A stretch of 36,473 nt of DNA from Desulfobacter latus (GCF_013389365.1 NZ_JACADJ010000041.1:1-36473); one strand, 5' to 3'; shown: positions 8,099-18,506, numbered from the stretch's first letter. Translations and numbers: made by a program. The notes: generated by a model not told the origin, from the letters alone.

Positions 8099-8958
8099 AC
8101 TATCTGTTTACCCTGATTAACCTGGGCCTTATTTTTTTTATTGCCGATTCAATGGCGGCGGCTTTTTATGATTATTATGCCGGAAAGCTGGTTAAACCTG
8201 CTCCCCTGAGTATTACAAAACAGAGGGCGTCGGTGGCGGATAAAAAGATTCATAGGAGCCAGTCCCACTATCGCAAGGTGACCCAGCGGGATCTTTTTAA
8301 GACCGGTAAAGCCAAAAGGCCACCGGCAAAACCGATTCCTCAAAAGAAGCCGCCCCCGGGAGCCAATGCCAAGATTACGGGTCTGAAACTTGAGCTCAAA
8401 GGAACGATCACCGGTACCGGTTCTGATCCTGCAGCCATTATAAAGGCAAAAGGGGATAGAAAGGGGAAACTCTACCAGGAGGGGGATACGGTTGACCGCG
8501 CCAGGATTAAGACTATTTTGAGGGGTAAGGTCGTGTTGCTGGTGGACGGAAAAGAAGAATTACTGGTGATGAAAGCCTCCAAAAGCAAAAGGGCAGGGCG
8601 GTCGGCTGCAGGAGGCGGTGATATTGAAGATTTAATCCAGCTGAGTGGGAATCAGGTCAATGAAATGAAATCCCAAATTGCCGACCTGCGCCGGCAGGTC
8701 AGGGTCAGGCCCCATTATTTCAAGGGAAAAATGGACGGGTTCAGGATTACCAGCATAAAAAATGACTCTGTATTTTATAAGACCCTTGGGTTGAGAAACG
8801 GAGATATTATTTCTGCGGTGGATGATCACGAGTTGAAATCAATTGCTGATGTTGCCAGAATTTATTCGATGTTCAGCAATGCTGACGGGGATGTGGCGGC
8901 CGATGTTCAGATCAAGAGATACGGAAAATCGAAAACCATACGGTATTCAATTCAATAA
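8095..8958 (+). CDS. gspC: T2SS inner-membrane/periplasmic connector GspC with PDZ domain
   Basis: A 287-residue protein with a transmembrane helix at about residues 4-27, a Pro/Lys-rich linker, the homology-region domain (about 62-160: 'RDLFKTG', 'LKLELKGTITG', 'AIIKAKGDRKGKLYQEGDTV'), a short coiled coil and a C-terminal PDZ domain (about 205-287: 'DGFRITSIKNDSVFYKTLGLRNGDIISAVDD'). GspC connects the platform (L/M) to the N0 domain of GspD, and the PDZ domain contributes to substrate recognition. It sits immediately before gspD, as expected. Confidence 0.93.
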   Translation: MNYLFTLINLGLIFFIADSMAAAFYDYYAGKLVKPAPLSITKQRASVADKKIHRSQSHYRKVTQRDLFKTGKAKRPPAKPIPQKKPPPGANAKITGLKLELKGTITGTGSDPAAIIKAKGDRKGKLYQEGDTVDRARIKTILRGKVVLLVDGKEELLVMKASKSKRAGRSAAGGGDIEDLIQLSGNQVNEMKSQIADLRRQVRVRPHYFKGKMDGFRITSIKNDSVFYKTLGLRNGDIISAVDDHELKSIADVARIYSMFSNADGDVAADVQIKRYGKSKTIRYSIQ

Positions 8959-8969
8959 GGTGGGTGTTA

Positions 8970-10931
8970 ATGATGCATAAGTATCGTAAAATGTGCAAGC
9001 ATATAATGATCATATTTGCTGTTTGCGCGTTTGTTTTTGGAACGTGGCAGACGGCTTTCGGGGACCCGGCCGGCACTGAGTCGGAAAAATATGTTTCCAT
9101 TGATTTCGATGAAGTTGATATCAGGGTGTTCATCAAGTTTATCAGTGAGCTGACCCAGAAAAATTTTATCATTGACAACCGGGTTAAAGGCAATGTCAGT
9201 ATTATTTCGCCGGGCAAGATAACCGTTAAGGAAGCCTACCGGGTCTTTGAGTCTGTGCTGGAAGTTCATGGATTTACAGCTGTTGAATCCGGAGAAGTAT
9301 CAAAAATCATCCCCATGCCGGTCGCCAGGGAAAAAAATGTTGAAACGCGGCTGAAAAACACACCCGGCGTAACTGAAGATAAAATCGTTACCCAGCTCAT
9401 TCCCCTGAATTACGCTGATGTGAATTTGATCAAACAGCTTTTCACGCCCATGATTTCAAAAGGAAGCATCTTTCTGGCTTATGAGCCGACCAATACCGCT
9501 ATTATTACGGATGTCTATTCAAATATAAAACGCCTGATAAAAATCATTGAAGTGATTGATGTAAAGGATGTCGGGCGGAAGATCACGGTGTTCCCGGTTC
9601 AGTTTGCCAATGCAGAAAAACTGGTAAAAACCCTTTCCTCTCTTTTCAAGGCCCAGGTTCAACGGGGAAAGAAGATGACAATTGATCAACAGAGCCAGTT
9701 CGTGGCCGACGAACGGACCAACTCAATTATTCTTCTGGCCAATGACTTTGATACGGAAAAGGTTCTGGAATTGTTAAAAATCATGGATCAGGAGGTGCCC
9801 AAAAGCGATGCCAAGATCCGGGTCATTTATCTTGAAAATGCAAAAGCCGAAGACCTGGCTACAGTGCTTCAGGCCTTTTCCGGTACTGTCAACAAAAAAG
9901 AAGAGGGCAAAAAAATTGCGCCGGTGGTTTCAGACAAGGTCAAAATCACCCATGATGCAGCCACCAACAGCCTGATCATCATGGCGGACAAGGACGATTA
10001 CCAGGTTTTGGAGGGTATTGTAAAAAAATTGGATATCCCCCGCCCCATGGTCTATATAGAAGCACTTATCATGGAGGTCCGGGATACGGATGACTTTGCC
10101 TTGGGCGTGGAGTGGAATTTTGGAACGTCTGCCGGGGAAATTGACACAAATGAATCCGTTGCATTCGGCGGGTTCAATGCAACAGGTAACGGGATCAATA
10201 GTTTACCGTCGGTTACAGACGGAAGCGCTGCGTTGGCCGGTGGATTTTCAGTCGGGATTATGAGTGAAGCCATCACCATCGGGGGAATTACCTTCCAAAG
10301 TCTTGGCGCGGCGATTAAAGCGGTGAAGACCAATGAAAAGGTTCGTATCATTTCAACACCCCAGATTCTAACGACGGACAATGAAGAAGCGGAGATCAGT
10401 GTTGGGGAAAATGTTCCCTACCTGACATCCAACAGTTCCGGCGATTCCACATACAATAACTATGAGTACAAAGATGTGGGTGTCAATCTTAAAATCACGC
10501 CCCAGATCAGCCAGGGACGGTTTGTCCGGCTGAATATTTATCAGAAAACGGAAAAGCTTTCCACATCATCCACAGCAGATGTCGCCAATACACCAACGAC
10601 GCTTAAACGAACAGCTGAGACCACGGTGGTGGTCAAGGATGCCGCCACTGTTGTTATTGGCGGTCTGATTGGCGAAGATTTAAGTTCAGTTGATCAGCAA
10701 ACGCCTTGTCTTGGCGGTATTCCGGTATTAGGGAATCTGTTTAAATCCAAGAGTAAGAGCGGTATCCAAACCAATCTCTATATTTTTTTAACCCCCAGGA
10801 TTATCCAGAATCCGGCTGAAGCGCAAAAAGTCTATCAGGAAAAAAAGGAGAGTATCGAAGATCTGACTGAAACACAGATCCCGATGTATAGAGGCGCAGA
10901 TGAACCTGCCGCGAAAGGCAGTGCTGAATAA
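8970..10931 (+). CDS. gspD: T2SS outer-membrane secretin GspD
   Basis: A protein of about 650 residues with an N-terminal signal peptide (hydrophobic core 'IMIIFAVCAFVFG'). N0 follows ('YVSIDFDEVDIRVFIKFISELT'), then N1 ('LIPLNYADVNLIKQLFTP'), N2 and N3 ('IRVIYLENAKAEDLATVLQ') and the secretin channel from about residue 375. The channel ends with 'VVIGGLIGEDLSSVDQQTPCLGGIP' and 'SGIQTNLYIFLTPRII', signature secretin strands. It forms the outer-membrane pore of the T2SS. The frame is open to a GTG at 8964; I prefer ATG 8970, 9 nt after AAGG. No S-domain pilotin target is obvious. The stop overlaps the gspE start by 1 nt (TAATG). Confidence 0.96.
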   Translation: MMHKYRKMCKHIMIIFAVCAFVFGTWQTAFGDPAGTESEKYVSIDFDEVDIRVFIKFISELTQKNFIIDNRVKGNVSIISPGKITVKEAYRVFESVLEVHGFTAVESGEVSKIIPMPVAREKNVETRLKNTPGVTEDKIVTQLIPLNYADVNLIKQLFTPMISKGSIFLAYEPTNTAIITDVYSNIKRLIKIIEVIDVKDVGRKITVFPVQFANAEKLVKTLSSLFKAQVQRGKKMTIDQQSQFVADERTNSIILLANDFDTEKVLELLKIMDQEVPKSDAKIRVIYLENAKAEDLATVLQAFSGTVNKKEEGKKIAPVVSDKVKITHDAATNSLIIMADKDDYQVLEGIVKKLDIPRPMVYIEALIMEVRDTDDFALGVEWNFGTSAGEIDTNESVAFGGFNATGNGINSLPSVTDGSAALAGGFSVGIMSEAITIGGITFQSLGAAIKAVKTNEKVRIISTPQILTTDNEEAEISVGENVPYLTSNSSGDSTYNNYEYKDVGVNLKITPQISQGRFVRLNIYQKTEKLSTSSTADVANTPTTLKRTAETTVVVKDAATVVIGGLIGEDLSSVDQQTPCLGGIPVLGNLFKSKSKSGIQTNLYIFLTPRIIQNPAEAQKVYQEKKESIEDLTETQIPMYRGADEPAAKGSAE

Positions 10932-12640
10932 TGGAGGCAAAGGGAATTTCAGCCCTGCTGAAGGTGCGATTCGGGCTGTCTGAAGAACAGCTGGCAGACG
11001 CTGAAAAATCAAAAGCCAAGCATGGGGGGGCGTTAAAAGACGCCCTGCTCCGAAAAAAATTCATTTCTGAAAAAGATCTGCTCAAAGCCCAGGAAGAACT
11101 CTCAGGCATCCCGTTTAATGCAGAATTGGCTCTTTCCGGGGCCGACCTGGAATTTACCAATGAGATTCCCATCCATTTTTTAAAAAAATATGCCATTGTT
11201 CCCGTCATAAAGGAAAATAAAGCGGGAAACGGTCCGGAAGAAACCCTTATTGCCCTTAATGACCTGGACAGCCTCCAGGCGGTGGATGACTTGCGTGCCA
11301 TCCTGGAAATAAAGAAATACCGGATGGTGCTGTCAACAAGGAAAGAAATTCTTTCCGCCATTAATAATTTTTATGATAAAAAAAGTGACAGTGCCCAGAA
11401 AATCGTTGATGATATGGAAGACGACACCAGTATCCTCAGCCAGATTAAACAAACATCGGACCTTCTGGACGACACCAGTGATGCGCCGATCATCAAGCTT
11501 GTCAACCATATTATCTCCCAATCGGTAAAGGCCAAGGCCAGTGACATCCATATTGAACCCGGAACGGATAATTTAAAGGTCCGTTACCGGATCGACGGGA
11601 TATTATATGATCTCCTGGAGCCGCCCAAATGGATACAATCCTCCTTGATCACCCGGATTAAAGTCATGGCCGACATGGATATTGCCGAAAAAAGGCTTCC
11701 CCAGGACAGCCGCATTGAGGTCCGCATCGGTAACAAGGATATTGATATCCGTATCTCCACCATCCCCACAGCCCTTGGGGAGCGGACCGTGCTTCGTCTC
11801 CTGGATAAATCCAGTTCTTTGCTGAAACTGTCGGAATTCGGCATTGCCCATGAAAGCCTTGCCCTTATTCGCCGGCTTTCCGCCCTGCCCAACGGTATTG
11901 TACTCATGACCGGCCCCACGGGCAGCGGTAAGACCACCTCCCTGTACGCCATGCTTTCTGAGATCAACAAGCCGGATATCAACATCATTACCGTGGAGGA
12001 CCCGGTTGAATATAAATTGAAAGGCATCAGTCAGATCCAGGTGAATTCAAAAATCGGCCTGACCTTTGCCAAGAGCCTGAGATCCATTGTCCGGCAGGAC
12101 CCGGATGTCATTCTTATCGGTGAAATCCGTGATCAGGAGACCGCTTCCATTGCGGTTCAGTCCGCTTTGACGGGACATCTGGTACTTTCCACCCTTCATA
12201 CCAATGATTCCGCCAGCGCCATTACGCGCTTGGTGGACATCGGCATCGAACCATTCCTGATATCCTCGGCGGTCAGGGCTGTCATTGCCCAGCGCTTGAT
12301 CCGGGTATTGTGCCCGGCGTGCAAGGAAGCCTATATCCCCGATGCCTCTGCGCTGAAAACATTAGGGCTTTCCCCTGAAGATTTTGAAGGAAAATCGGTT
12401 TTTCGGGCCGTGGGCTGCAGCAAATGTTTTAATACCGGGTATAAGGGGCGAATGCCCATATTTGAAATTCTGGTACTCAATCAGGTACACAAGACCTTGA
12501 TCCTCACCACTTCAGACTCGGGTAAAATCAGGCAGGCCGCTGTGGCAGAGGGCATGAGCACCCTGCTTCAAGACGGCATTGATAAGATTTTTGCCGGGAT
12601 GACCACCATAGAAGAGGTGTTGCGTGTTACCCAGGGTTAA
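10931..12640 (+). CDS. gspE: T2SS assembly ATPase GspE
   Basis: A 569-residue cytoplasmic hexameric ATPase. The N-terminal MshEN/N1E-type region occupies residues 1 to about 150 and binds GspL. The motor domain has Walker A GPTGSGKTTS at about 327-336, Asp box and Walker B 'DPDVILIGEIRDQETA', and the His box 'GHLVLSTLHTNDSASA'. A C-terminal zinc module carries C-P-A-C (from about residue 461) and C-S-K-C about 30 residues later, typical of GspE/PilB. It energises pseudopilus assembly. It is the last gsp gene of the plus-strand operon, followed by the secreted-protein genes. Confidence 0.97.
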   Translation: MEAKGISALLKVRFGLSEEQLADAEKSKAKHGGALKDALLRKKFISEKDLLKAQEELSGIPFNAELALSGADLEFTNEIPIHFLKKYAIVPVIKENKAGNGPEETLIALNDLDSLQAVDDLRAILEIKKYRMVLSTRKEILSAINNFYDKKSDSAQKIVDDMEDDTSILSQIKQTSDLLDDTSDAPIIKLVNHIISQSVKAKASDIHIEPGTDNLKVRYRIDGILYDLLEPPKWIQSSLITRIKVMADMDIAEKRLPQDSRIEVRIGNKDIDIRISTIPTALGERTVLRLLDKSSSLLKLSEFGIAHESLALIRRLSALPNGIVLMTGPTGSGKTTSLYAMLSEINKPDINIITVEDPVEYKLKGISQIQVNSKIGLTFAKSLRSIVRQDPDVILIGEIRDQETASIAVQSALTGHLVLSTLHTNDSASAITRLVDIGIEPFLISSAVRAVIAQRLIRVLCPACKEAYIPDASALKTLGLSPEDFEGKSVFRAVGCSKCFNTGYKGRMPIFEILVLNQVHKTLILTTSDSGKIRQAAVAEGMSTLLQDGIDKIFAGMTTIEEVLRVTQG

Positions 12641-12704
12641 GGCTTTTCGTTTCAATGCGCCTGTTTTTTTATTTACCCATGCGTGTTCTATTTAGGAGGA
12701 GAAA

Positions 12705-15700
12705 ATGCTTCAAAGGTTTTTCACAATTTTTACCTTAACCCTTTTTTGTTTGGGTATCGCTTCAGGGCCTGCTATTTCTTCAGACGCATCCCAGGATCTT
12801 GTTGATCAGGGCCGTTCGCTGTTTTTCAGCAACGCCAACCCGACCTATCAAAATATACTGGACGCGGATGTGAAATTTAAAGATGCCGTTACCGCCGATC
12901 CCACGAATCAGAATGCCCGGGTATTCAGGGCCGTTACCCGCATGGTGGGTTTTGCCCTGTCACCGAGTGCCGGCAGTGGATATCAAAATGCCGCAGATGT
13001 CATTTCAGCCATGGGCATTCCCATTATTTCGGACCGGCTTATAAGTATGGCGGCTCCCTATGATGAGGTACCTGAGCTGGGCGGACTCTTTAATCCCCCG
13101 GGTACGCTTCCCAACGGAGACGAGATCAGGGGCGTTATCAATAAGGGCCTTGTTGGAATTATCAATGATGCGCTTGCCGACCTTGACGTCGTTACATCGA
13201 ATTATGCCCTCACCTTGACCGGGCAGGAAGTAGATGAAATCTCCGGCATTGAGGTGGACTATACAGATATCCTTTTTGTTAAAAGCGCTCTGAACGCCAT
13301 TAAGGCCGTCGCCCTTGTTTTCTCGGCCTATGATCTAGACGCCGCCGATGCCAATGACCTGGTGGCCCTGTTGAATGCGGGTATGGCGGATCTTCCAACG
13401 GATTTCATAAATCAGTTCCTCACCAAGTATCCTGATTTCTTAACACTTGATGCCACCGGCAGTGAACAGCTGGATCAGGCCAAGGCTGCCCTGCAGCGTT
13501 CCTATGATTTGCTGGTGGCCGCATCCCAAGCCCTGGCTGCGGAACTACCTGGCTCCCAGGACAACGATTTTTTCGTCCTGGAGGATGAAGGGGACGAGAT
13601 GATGCTGGATAACATCATCAATATGTTTTCCGAAGGGCTTGACTCCCTGACGGAAAACCGGCCCATGACGGTACACCCTGTCGTTTTAAACTGGCAGGGT
13701 ACTGATTCTCAAGAAAATCTCTTTTTTATTGAACTGGAAAAAGGAGAATTGGGGAACGGAAAAGTTTACAGGACGGAGGACATGGAATTCCATGGCTACA
13801 TAGATGGGCATACAGTATGGGGGGATATTCTTTCCTGGGATATAAACGATCAGAGTGAAATTTCCATGATACTTGCGTACTGGGGGGATCATCGTATTGT
13901 TTTGAACGGCACCCTGAATGATGAAAATGGAAAAATTACCGGCACATTATCCTACCAGGAATTTAATGGGGCGGAATTCGACGAAACCCGGAATAATGAT
14001 TTCACAGCCGATTTGACAGGCGAAGAGAGAGATGATTTGGAGCGGGTGGATTTCAACGCAATTTTCGGCAACGCCACAGCACCAGAGAAGGAAAAACTCG
14101 ATATCAGAGACCACCTGCCGGAATTTGATGTCATGGGTGAACCGCTGAAAGATACATTGCCGGAGCCTGTGATGAACGGTTTTTTCCCGGATTTTGTCAA
14201 CAACGCCCAGGTGACCGAAAAACTGGAACTGGAACCGGGGTACCATGTATTTGAGATCCCTAAAGTCACAACACCCATGGCTATGGACGGAGATGATGCG
14301 GACTGGCCGGAAACGGCACAGGTTGCCGAAGGCTTGGCGACCTGGGAAACGAACAAGGGAGTAGATATTGTCAAGGTCTATCTTGCCCGGGATGATAATT
14401 ACCTGTACTGTGCCATGGCACTTGCCGGAGATCCGGTGGTGGTGGATTTTTCCAACTCGGTGCATTACACGGTTGCTTTCCAGCCGGAGGAAGATATCTG
14501 GTGGCGGGACAAATATGAGTTTCAGGCCTATTATGACAATTCCGATTCCGGCTGGAAATCACGTATCAATTACACCGACAGTCAAGGGCAGTGGTATTCC
14601 GGTGGCGCGTTTGACAGTACCCATGTCGGGGCAGGCACTCGATTTCTGGAGTGGAAGATTCCTGTAAATCACATTGAAAAACCCCTTGAGACATTTGGAG
14701 GGGACTGGATTGACGCTTATACCTGGTGGGACATATTGCCGGAAGGGGATTGGGTGGATATCAACGCCCGGGTCTCTCCGGTTTTTGACGTGCCCTGTAC
14801 CATTGCTGTACCGGACCATGACAGCGGCAACATTTACTATTATCTTTCCAAATCCGCTCAGCCGCCTACGGATGCCGGTGACGCCATTACCGGGGGCTAC
14901 CTTAACACGCCGGGGGCCTTTGCCCTGGCGGGTGCGCCGTATTCATCAGAACCGCTGTACCTCTATGTATTCTGGGATAGGGACGAAAACGGTATTCTCA
15001 ATGCCGGCGACTGCACCGGCGAGGGAACGGTGACGTTTAATGCCCAAACCAAGACCTATGATTCAGTCTTCGTAGAGGTCGATGACCAGGTTCCTCCCGA
15101 TCATATCGATGCTGTTAACGTGAAAAACGTTCATTGCCCGGACGGGCAGTTCCGTACTTATTTTGATGTTGACCTGGGTCAGGGATACAGAACTTGGGAT
15201 ATTAAACAGGTCATTGTAACGGACCCGGACGGAGACCAGGTTCAGATCTGGCCGGCAGAGGGTGCCGAGTTTGATGACCCTGCAGGAGAAGATGAATTGT
15301 CCTGTCTGTTCTATGCGCTGCCCGGGTCACCCAAACTCGGCAAGTATACATTCCGGGTCACTACATCCGACGGTCTGGTGGGAACAATGAGCGATACCCA
15401 GAAAGATCTGATCACCATCCCGATCGTCGATACCAGCCGGGTTCGTATAGAAACAGACTCAAAAACACCGATTTTCAGGTGGCCGGGCGTTAGCGCACCG
15501 GGAACCGGCATTGCCTATCGCCTGGAAGTGTCCGGTGTTGACGTGGATTATGCCTTCAAAACCGGCAGAGCGTGGGGGATGACAACCTGCACCCTGCCGG
15601 AGCTGATGCCGGGTAAAATCTACAAATACCGTATCCGGGCATGTGACGATTCCGACTGGATTGCGGTGGATAACCGCTCCCACACCGACTGGATTACATT

Positions 15701-17912
15701 TACCATGGACCCGGTGTTGACCCATGGCGCGGTGCCGGCCGTTGATCTTGACGGATGGGGCGCCGTTAAATATGCGCATGTAGGCCAGGCGCCCGGATTG
15801 GATTTAGGGGTCAATGTGGCGGATCATGACGGTGTGTCCCATGACGGCTCCTCCCATACGGTGTATGCCCTCCCCGTGGATGAATTCGGTAACCAGGTTG
15901 TGATGGAAGGGGGCGATACCAGGGTGTATCTCAACTTTAACGCTAAAAAGAGTGAAATTAAAGGCCATTATTCCGCCTGGATTGATTCCGGGAACTTTGC
16001 CGAAGTGTTCAACCTGGGCGCTGTCGGTGTGAAGTTTGTTGTTGTAGATCCGGACGGAATTCAGGCATCTGTTGTTGATATGCTGGATTCCGAACCCATG
16101 ACCCCGCCGGCAAGTATTAATCTGAGCTGTGAGGAAAACGGCACGACGCCTAAGTTCAGCTGGCATGAAGTGGCCGGTGCCAACCGGTACCGCATCCGTA
16201 TTTACAATGTCAATGGTGACGGAAGTCGTGGGGATACAATACTCAAATGGTATACCGGCAATACCACTGAAACCACTATTCCTCCTGGATTCCTGGCCCC
16301 CAATACCAAGTATCAGTACCGGCTGGAGGCTGGAAATGCCCATATGGGCAGGTTTGAGACCGATGAAAATATCACGTTTCCCGTGCGGGATGACAATGGA
16401 GATTACCCGGCCTTTGCTACGGGAAGTGATTCGGAAGCACCTTTTATCCAGGCTGATACATTAGGGGCAGCAACATGGCACAATGACTATATGGGGGTTT
16501 TCCTGTACTTTGGAATACAGGTCTACGACGCCCAGGGCGTTGGGAATATTGACGCCGTGACTGTGACACTCCCGGATGGCACCACAAAAATACCGTTGCG
16601 ATACGAATACGATGAATCCGATAATTGCGGGGTGTTTAACACGGATGCCTTTGTTCCGGTGCAGTACGGCACCTATACCTTTGAAGCCACGGATAAAGAT
16701 GGCCATACCGCTACGACTGTAACAGAAATATTATCACAGATGCCGGAATATATCCATTATCCGGACGCGTCAACCATCACCGCCGATGTTGTGGATCATA
16801 CCGGCGTTGAATTCAACTGGAATGATGTGCCGGGTCCGGCATTTTACCGGATTGAAATTTATGATAAAGAGAATAATAACGTTTTTAATCTGGACACCAC
16901 GGAAAATCAGTACGCCTTGGCGCCTGGATTTTTGAAAGAAAATGAACCCTATCGCTTCAGGATCACCGGCCGTGATCAATTCTTTGACCAAAATGTTGAT
17001 CATGGCGCCGCATCCCCGTGGAGCCGCAACCAGGGCATGCTGTTTAAGACCGGACCGGCCGGCAGCGGCGGGACCCATGCCCCGGTCATAGATGAGAACA
17101 GTTCCGGTGCATATATCGCGTATATTCAGCACCCCGTAACCGGTGAGCCGTCGTATGGCCTCAATTTCAGTCTGGATGTAGAGGATCAGGACGGTGTGCC
17201 GGGTAACATCAAGTCGGTGGCTGTTCAAGGACCGGCTCCTGGTGGGCTGTCCTGTGAACTTGGTTATCATTGGGAAGCGGATGGTGTTCGTGCCTGTTAC
17301 TGGGGAGAGATCATGTTCGACAGCCTGGCGGATATTCCCGAAGGTAAATATACCTTTACGGTTGAAGATGAAGATGGCAATAGCACAAAGTTTGAAGATG
17401 ATCTGGTCAAGAACCCGGTTCCCCTTGTTGAATATAAGGTGCCTGCCGGCGAAAAAACGGTCGGCAATGACAACCCCAAAATAGCGTGGGATGCACCCGA
17501 AGGCGGACCTTATTTTTACAAGGTCAATGTTTACAGGCACTGGAATAATCAGGTCCATAGTTCCGGTATCCTGAATACCACGTCATATATGGTGCCCCAC
17601 GGCCTACTCTCTCCCGGAGAAACGTATAATTACCGGATTTATGTGTATGAGGCTGATCCCGGAGTCACTGAGCCGGATAATGTTTCCATACATGGATACT
17701 TTACAGCCCAGCGTAATTATTTTAAAATCCCGGATGAGGTTGAAGGATTCAATCTCATGGATGATATCTTTGAGCCCCTCAAAACCCTGGTGGGAAACCA
17801 GGGATGCCTGGGGGTGCAAGGGGCCGACGCCGATGAAGACGGAAAAATCGGCCTGCCGGATATCTTGACGGGGCTTCAGAGACTGGGTGACCATAGGGAT
17901 ACAGAAAATTAA
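12705..17912 (+). CDS. Large secreted multidomain protein with FN3-like repeats and C-terminal dockerin-like EF-hand loop
   Basis: This 1735-residue protein starts at an ATG preceded by a strong AGGAGGAG site and has a Sec signal peptide (about 1-26, 'ISS' before Asp). Residues 30-300 are helical and TPR-like ('ADVKFKDAVTADPTNQNARVFRAV'). About 520-680 looks like a DOMON/CBM9-type beta-sandwich ('AMDGDDADWPETAQVAEG', 'LARDDNYLYCAMAL'). At least four FN3-like repeats follow (about 908-985, 1128-1208, 1352-1422, 1578-1648), each with a 'Y+RI.i' strand and a proline-rich turn. The C-terminus has one canonical calcium loop, D1708-A-D-E-D-G-K-I-G-L-P-D1719, then LTGLQRLGD, as in half a dockerin. 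Being first after gspE, it is a likely T2SS substrate. No catalytic site is recognisable. Confidence 0.85.
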   Translation: MLQRFFTIFTLTLFCLGIASGPAISSDASQDLVDQGRSLFFSNANPTYQNILDADVKFKDAVTADPTNQNARVFRAVTRMVGFALSPSAGSGYQNAADVISAMGIPIISDRLISMAAPYDEVPELGGLFNPPGTLPNGDEIRGVINKGLVGIINDALADLDVVTSNYALTLTGQEVDEISGIEVDYTDILFVKSALNAIKAVALVFSAYDLDAADANDLVALLNAGMADLPTDFINQFLTKYPDFLTLDATGSEQLDQAKAALQRSYDLLVAASQALAAELPGSQDNDFFVLEDEGDEMMLDNIINMFSEGLDSLTENRPMTVHPVVLNWQGTDSQENLFFIELEKGELGNGKVYRTEDMEFHGYIDGHTVWGDILSWDINDQSEISMILAYWGDHRIVLNGTLNDENGKITGTLSYQEFNGAEFDETRNNDFTADLTGEERDDLERVDFNAIFGNATAPEKEKLDIRDHLPEFDVMGEPLKDTLPEPVMNGFFPDFVNNAQVTEKLELEPGYHVFEIPKVTTPMAMDGDDADWPETAQVAEGLATWETNKGVDIVKVYLARDDNYLYCAMALAGDPVVVDFSNSVHYTVAFQPEEDIWWRDKYEFQAYYDNSDSGWKSRINYTDSQGQWYSGGAFDSTHVGAGTRFLEWKIPVNHIEKPLETFGGDWIDAYTWWDILPEGDWVDINARVSPVFDVPCTIAVPDHDSGNIYYYLSKSAQPPTDAGDAITGGYLNTPGAFALAGAPYSSEPLYLYVFWDRDENGILNAGDCTGEGTVTFNAQTKTYDSVFVEVDDQVPPDHIDAVNVKNVHCPDGQFRTYFDVDLGQGYRTWDIKQVIVTDPDGDQVQIWPAEGAEFDDPAGEDELSCLFYALPGSPKLGKYTFRVTTSDGLVGTMSDTQKDLITIPIVDTSRVRIETDSKTPIFRWPGVSAPGTGIAYRLEVSGVDVDYAFKTGRAWGMTTCTLPELMPGKIYKYRIRACDDSDWIAVDNRSHTDWITFTMDPVLTHGAVPAVDLDGWGAVKYAHVGQAPGLDLGVNVADHDGVSHDGSSHTVYALPVDEFGNQVVMEGGDTRVYLNFNAKKSEIKGHYSAWIDSGNFAEVFNLGAVGVKFVVVDPDGIQASVVDMLDSEPMTPPASINLSCEENGTTPKFSWHEVAGANRYRIRIYNVNGDGSRGDTILKWYTGNTTETTIPPGFLAPNTKYQYRLEAGNAHMGRFETDENITFPVRDDNGDYPAFATGSDSEAPFIQADTLGAATWHNDYMGVFLYFGIQVYDAQGVGNIDAVTVTLPDGTTKIPLRYEYDESDNCGVFNTDAFVPVQYGTYTFEATDKDGHTATTVTEILSQMPEYIHYPDASTITADVVDHTGVEFNWNDVPGPAFYRIEIYDKENNNVFNLDTTENQYALAPGFLKENEPYRFRITGRDQFFDQNVDHGAASPWSRNQGMLFKTGPAGSGGTHAPVIDENSSGAYIAYIQHPVTGEPSYGLNFSLDVEDQDGVPGNIKSVAVQGPAPGGLSCELGYHWEADGVRACYWGEIMFDSLADIPEGKYTFTVEDEDGNSTKFEDDLVKNPVPLVEYKVPAGEKTVGNDNPKIAWDAPEGGPYFYKVNVYRHWNNQVHSSGILNTTSYMVPHGLLSPGETYNYRIYVYEADPGVTEPDNVSIHGYFTAQRNYFKIPDEVEGFNLMDDIFEPLKTLVGNQGCLGVQGADADEDGKIGLPDILTGLQRLGDHRDTEN

Positions 17913-17930
17913 TAAGGAAAATACATCCGT

Positions 17931-18374
17931 ATGATCCACTGCCGGAATATTTTAAGAGATCCTAAACGCCTGATCGTTTTATTCATGGCGATCAGCTTTG
18001 CGGTTTCTTATCTTCCGGTAACCGATAACTGGCTGATTTCCTTCAAGGGGCGGACAAACCTGTCTGCCTTGGTCATATCGGCCATGGCCGTAAAAAAGGT
18101 GTTCGGCACCAAAAATGAGACCCGGGAGCTTGCCGGGTCCCTCAACTTGGTTTTCAACGAGTTGAAAATTGCCACAGGCCAGGTCCGGCCTGTAAAAGAA
18201 CAGAAAAACGGACCCGTACTCTTAACGGAAATTCATCCCGAATATCCGTTATCAAGTAACTTGTCCAGTCTGTCTGCGGATTTCGGTACCGGTCAAAGGG
18301 TACCGGATCTTCAGTCATTTTACCAATCCATCATTTTATCACCCGACCCGCCTCCCCCTGAAATCTTGTCCTGA
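17931..18374 (+). CDS. Single-pass hypothetical protein
   Basis: A 147-residue protein of no recognised family, starting 18 bp after the 1735-aa gene and so probably co-transcribed. It has a basic N-terminus, one hydrophobic segment at about residues 14-30 (a membrane anchor or uncleaved signal), an amphipathic central part ('LAGSLNLVFNELKIATGQVR') and a Pro-rich C-terminus. It may be a periplasmic accessory of the neighbouring secreted proteins, but nothing in the sequence gives a function. Confidence 0.6.
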   Translation: MIHCRNILRDPKRLIVLFMAISFAVSYLPVTDNWLISFKGRTNLSALVISAMAVKKVFGTKNETRELAGSLNLVFNELKIATGQVRPVKEQKNGPVLLTEIHPEYPLSSNLSSLSADFGTGQRVPDLQSFYQSIILSPDPPPPEILS

Positions 18375-18442
18375 TCAAATTTTCGAATTCGGCATTATTA
18401 TTAACGAAAAAGGGCGTGGTCATAACATCGGCCACAGCGTAG

Positions 18443-18469
18443 GTTGGGTTGAATGAAGTGAAACCCAAC
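18443..18469. repeat. REP-like palindrome (GTTGGGTT / AACCCAAC)
   Basis: GTTGGGTT (18443-18450) is inverted perfectly as AACCCAAC (18462-18469) around an 11-nt loop. The surrounding text (CGTAGGTTGGGTTGA..GTGAAACCCAACA) resembles a palindromic intergenic repeat widely seen in proteobacteria and cyanobacteria. It lies in the 132-bp gap before the STN-domain gene. The classification as a dispersed repeat is from memory; only the palindrome itself is seen here. Confidence 0.55.
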
Positions 18470-18506
18470 AACTTAACTAAAAACGATATCTCAGGATTAA
18501 AGTTAA

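Noticed and set aside
16770-17558. A 262-codon minus-strand frame opposite the 1735-aa gene
   Set aside because: It has no recognisable domain or ribosome binding site, and the plus-strand FN3-like coding is clear.
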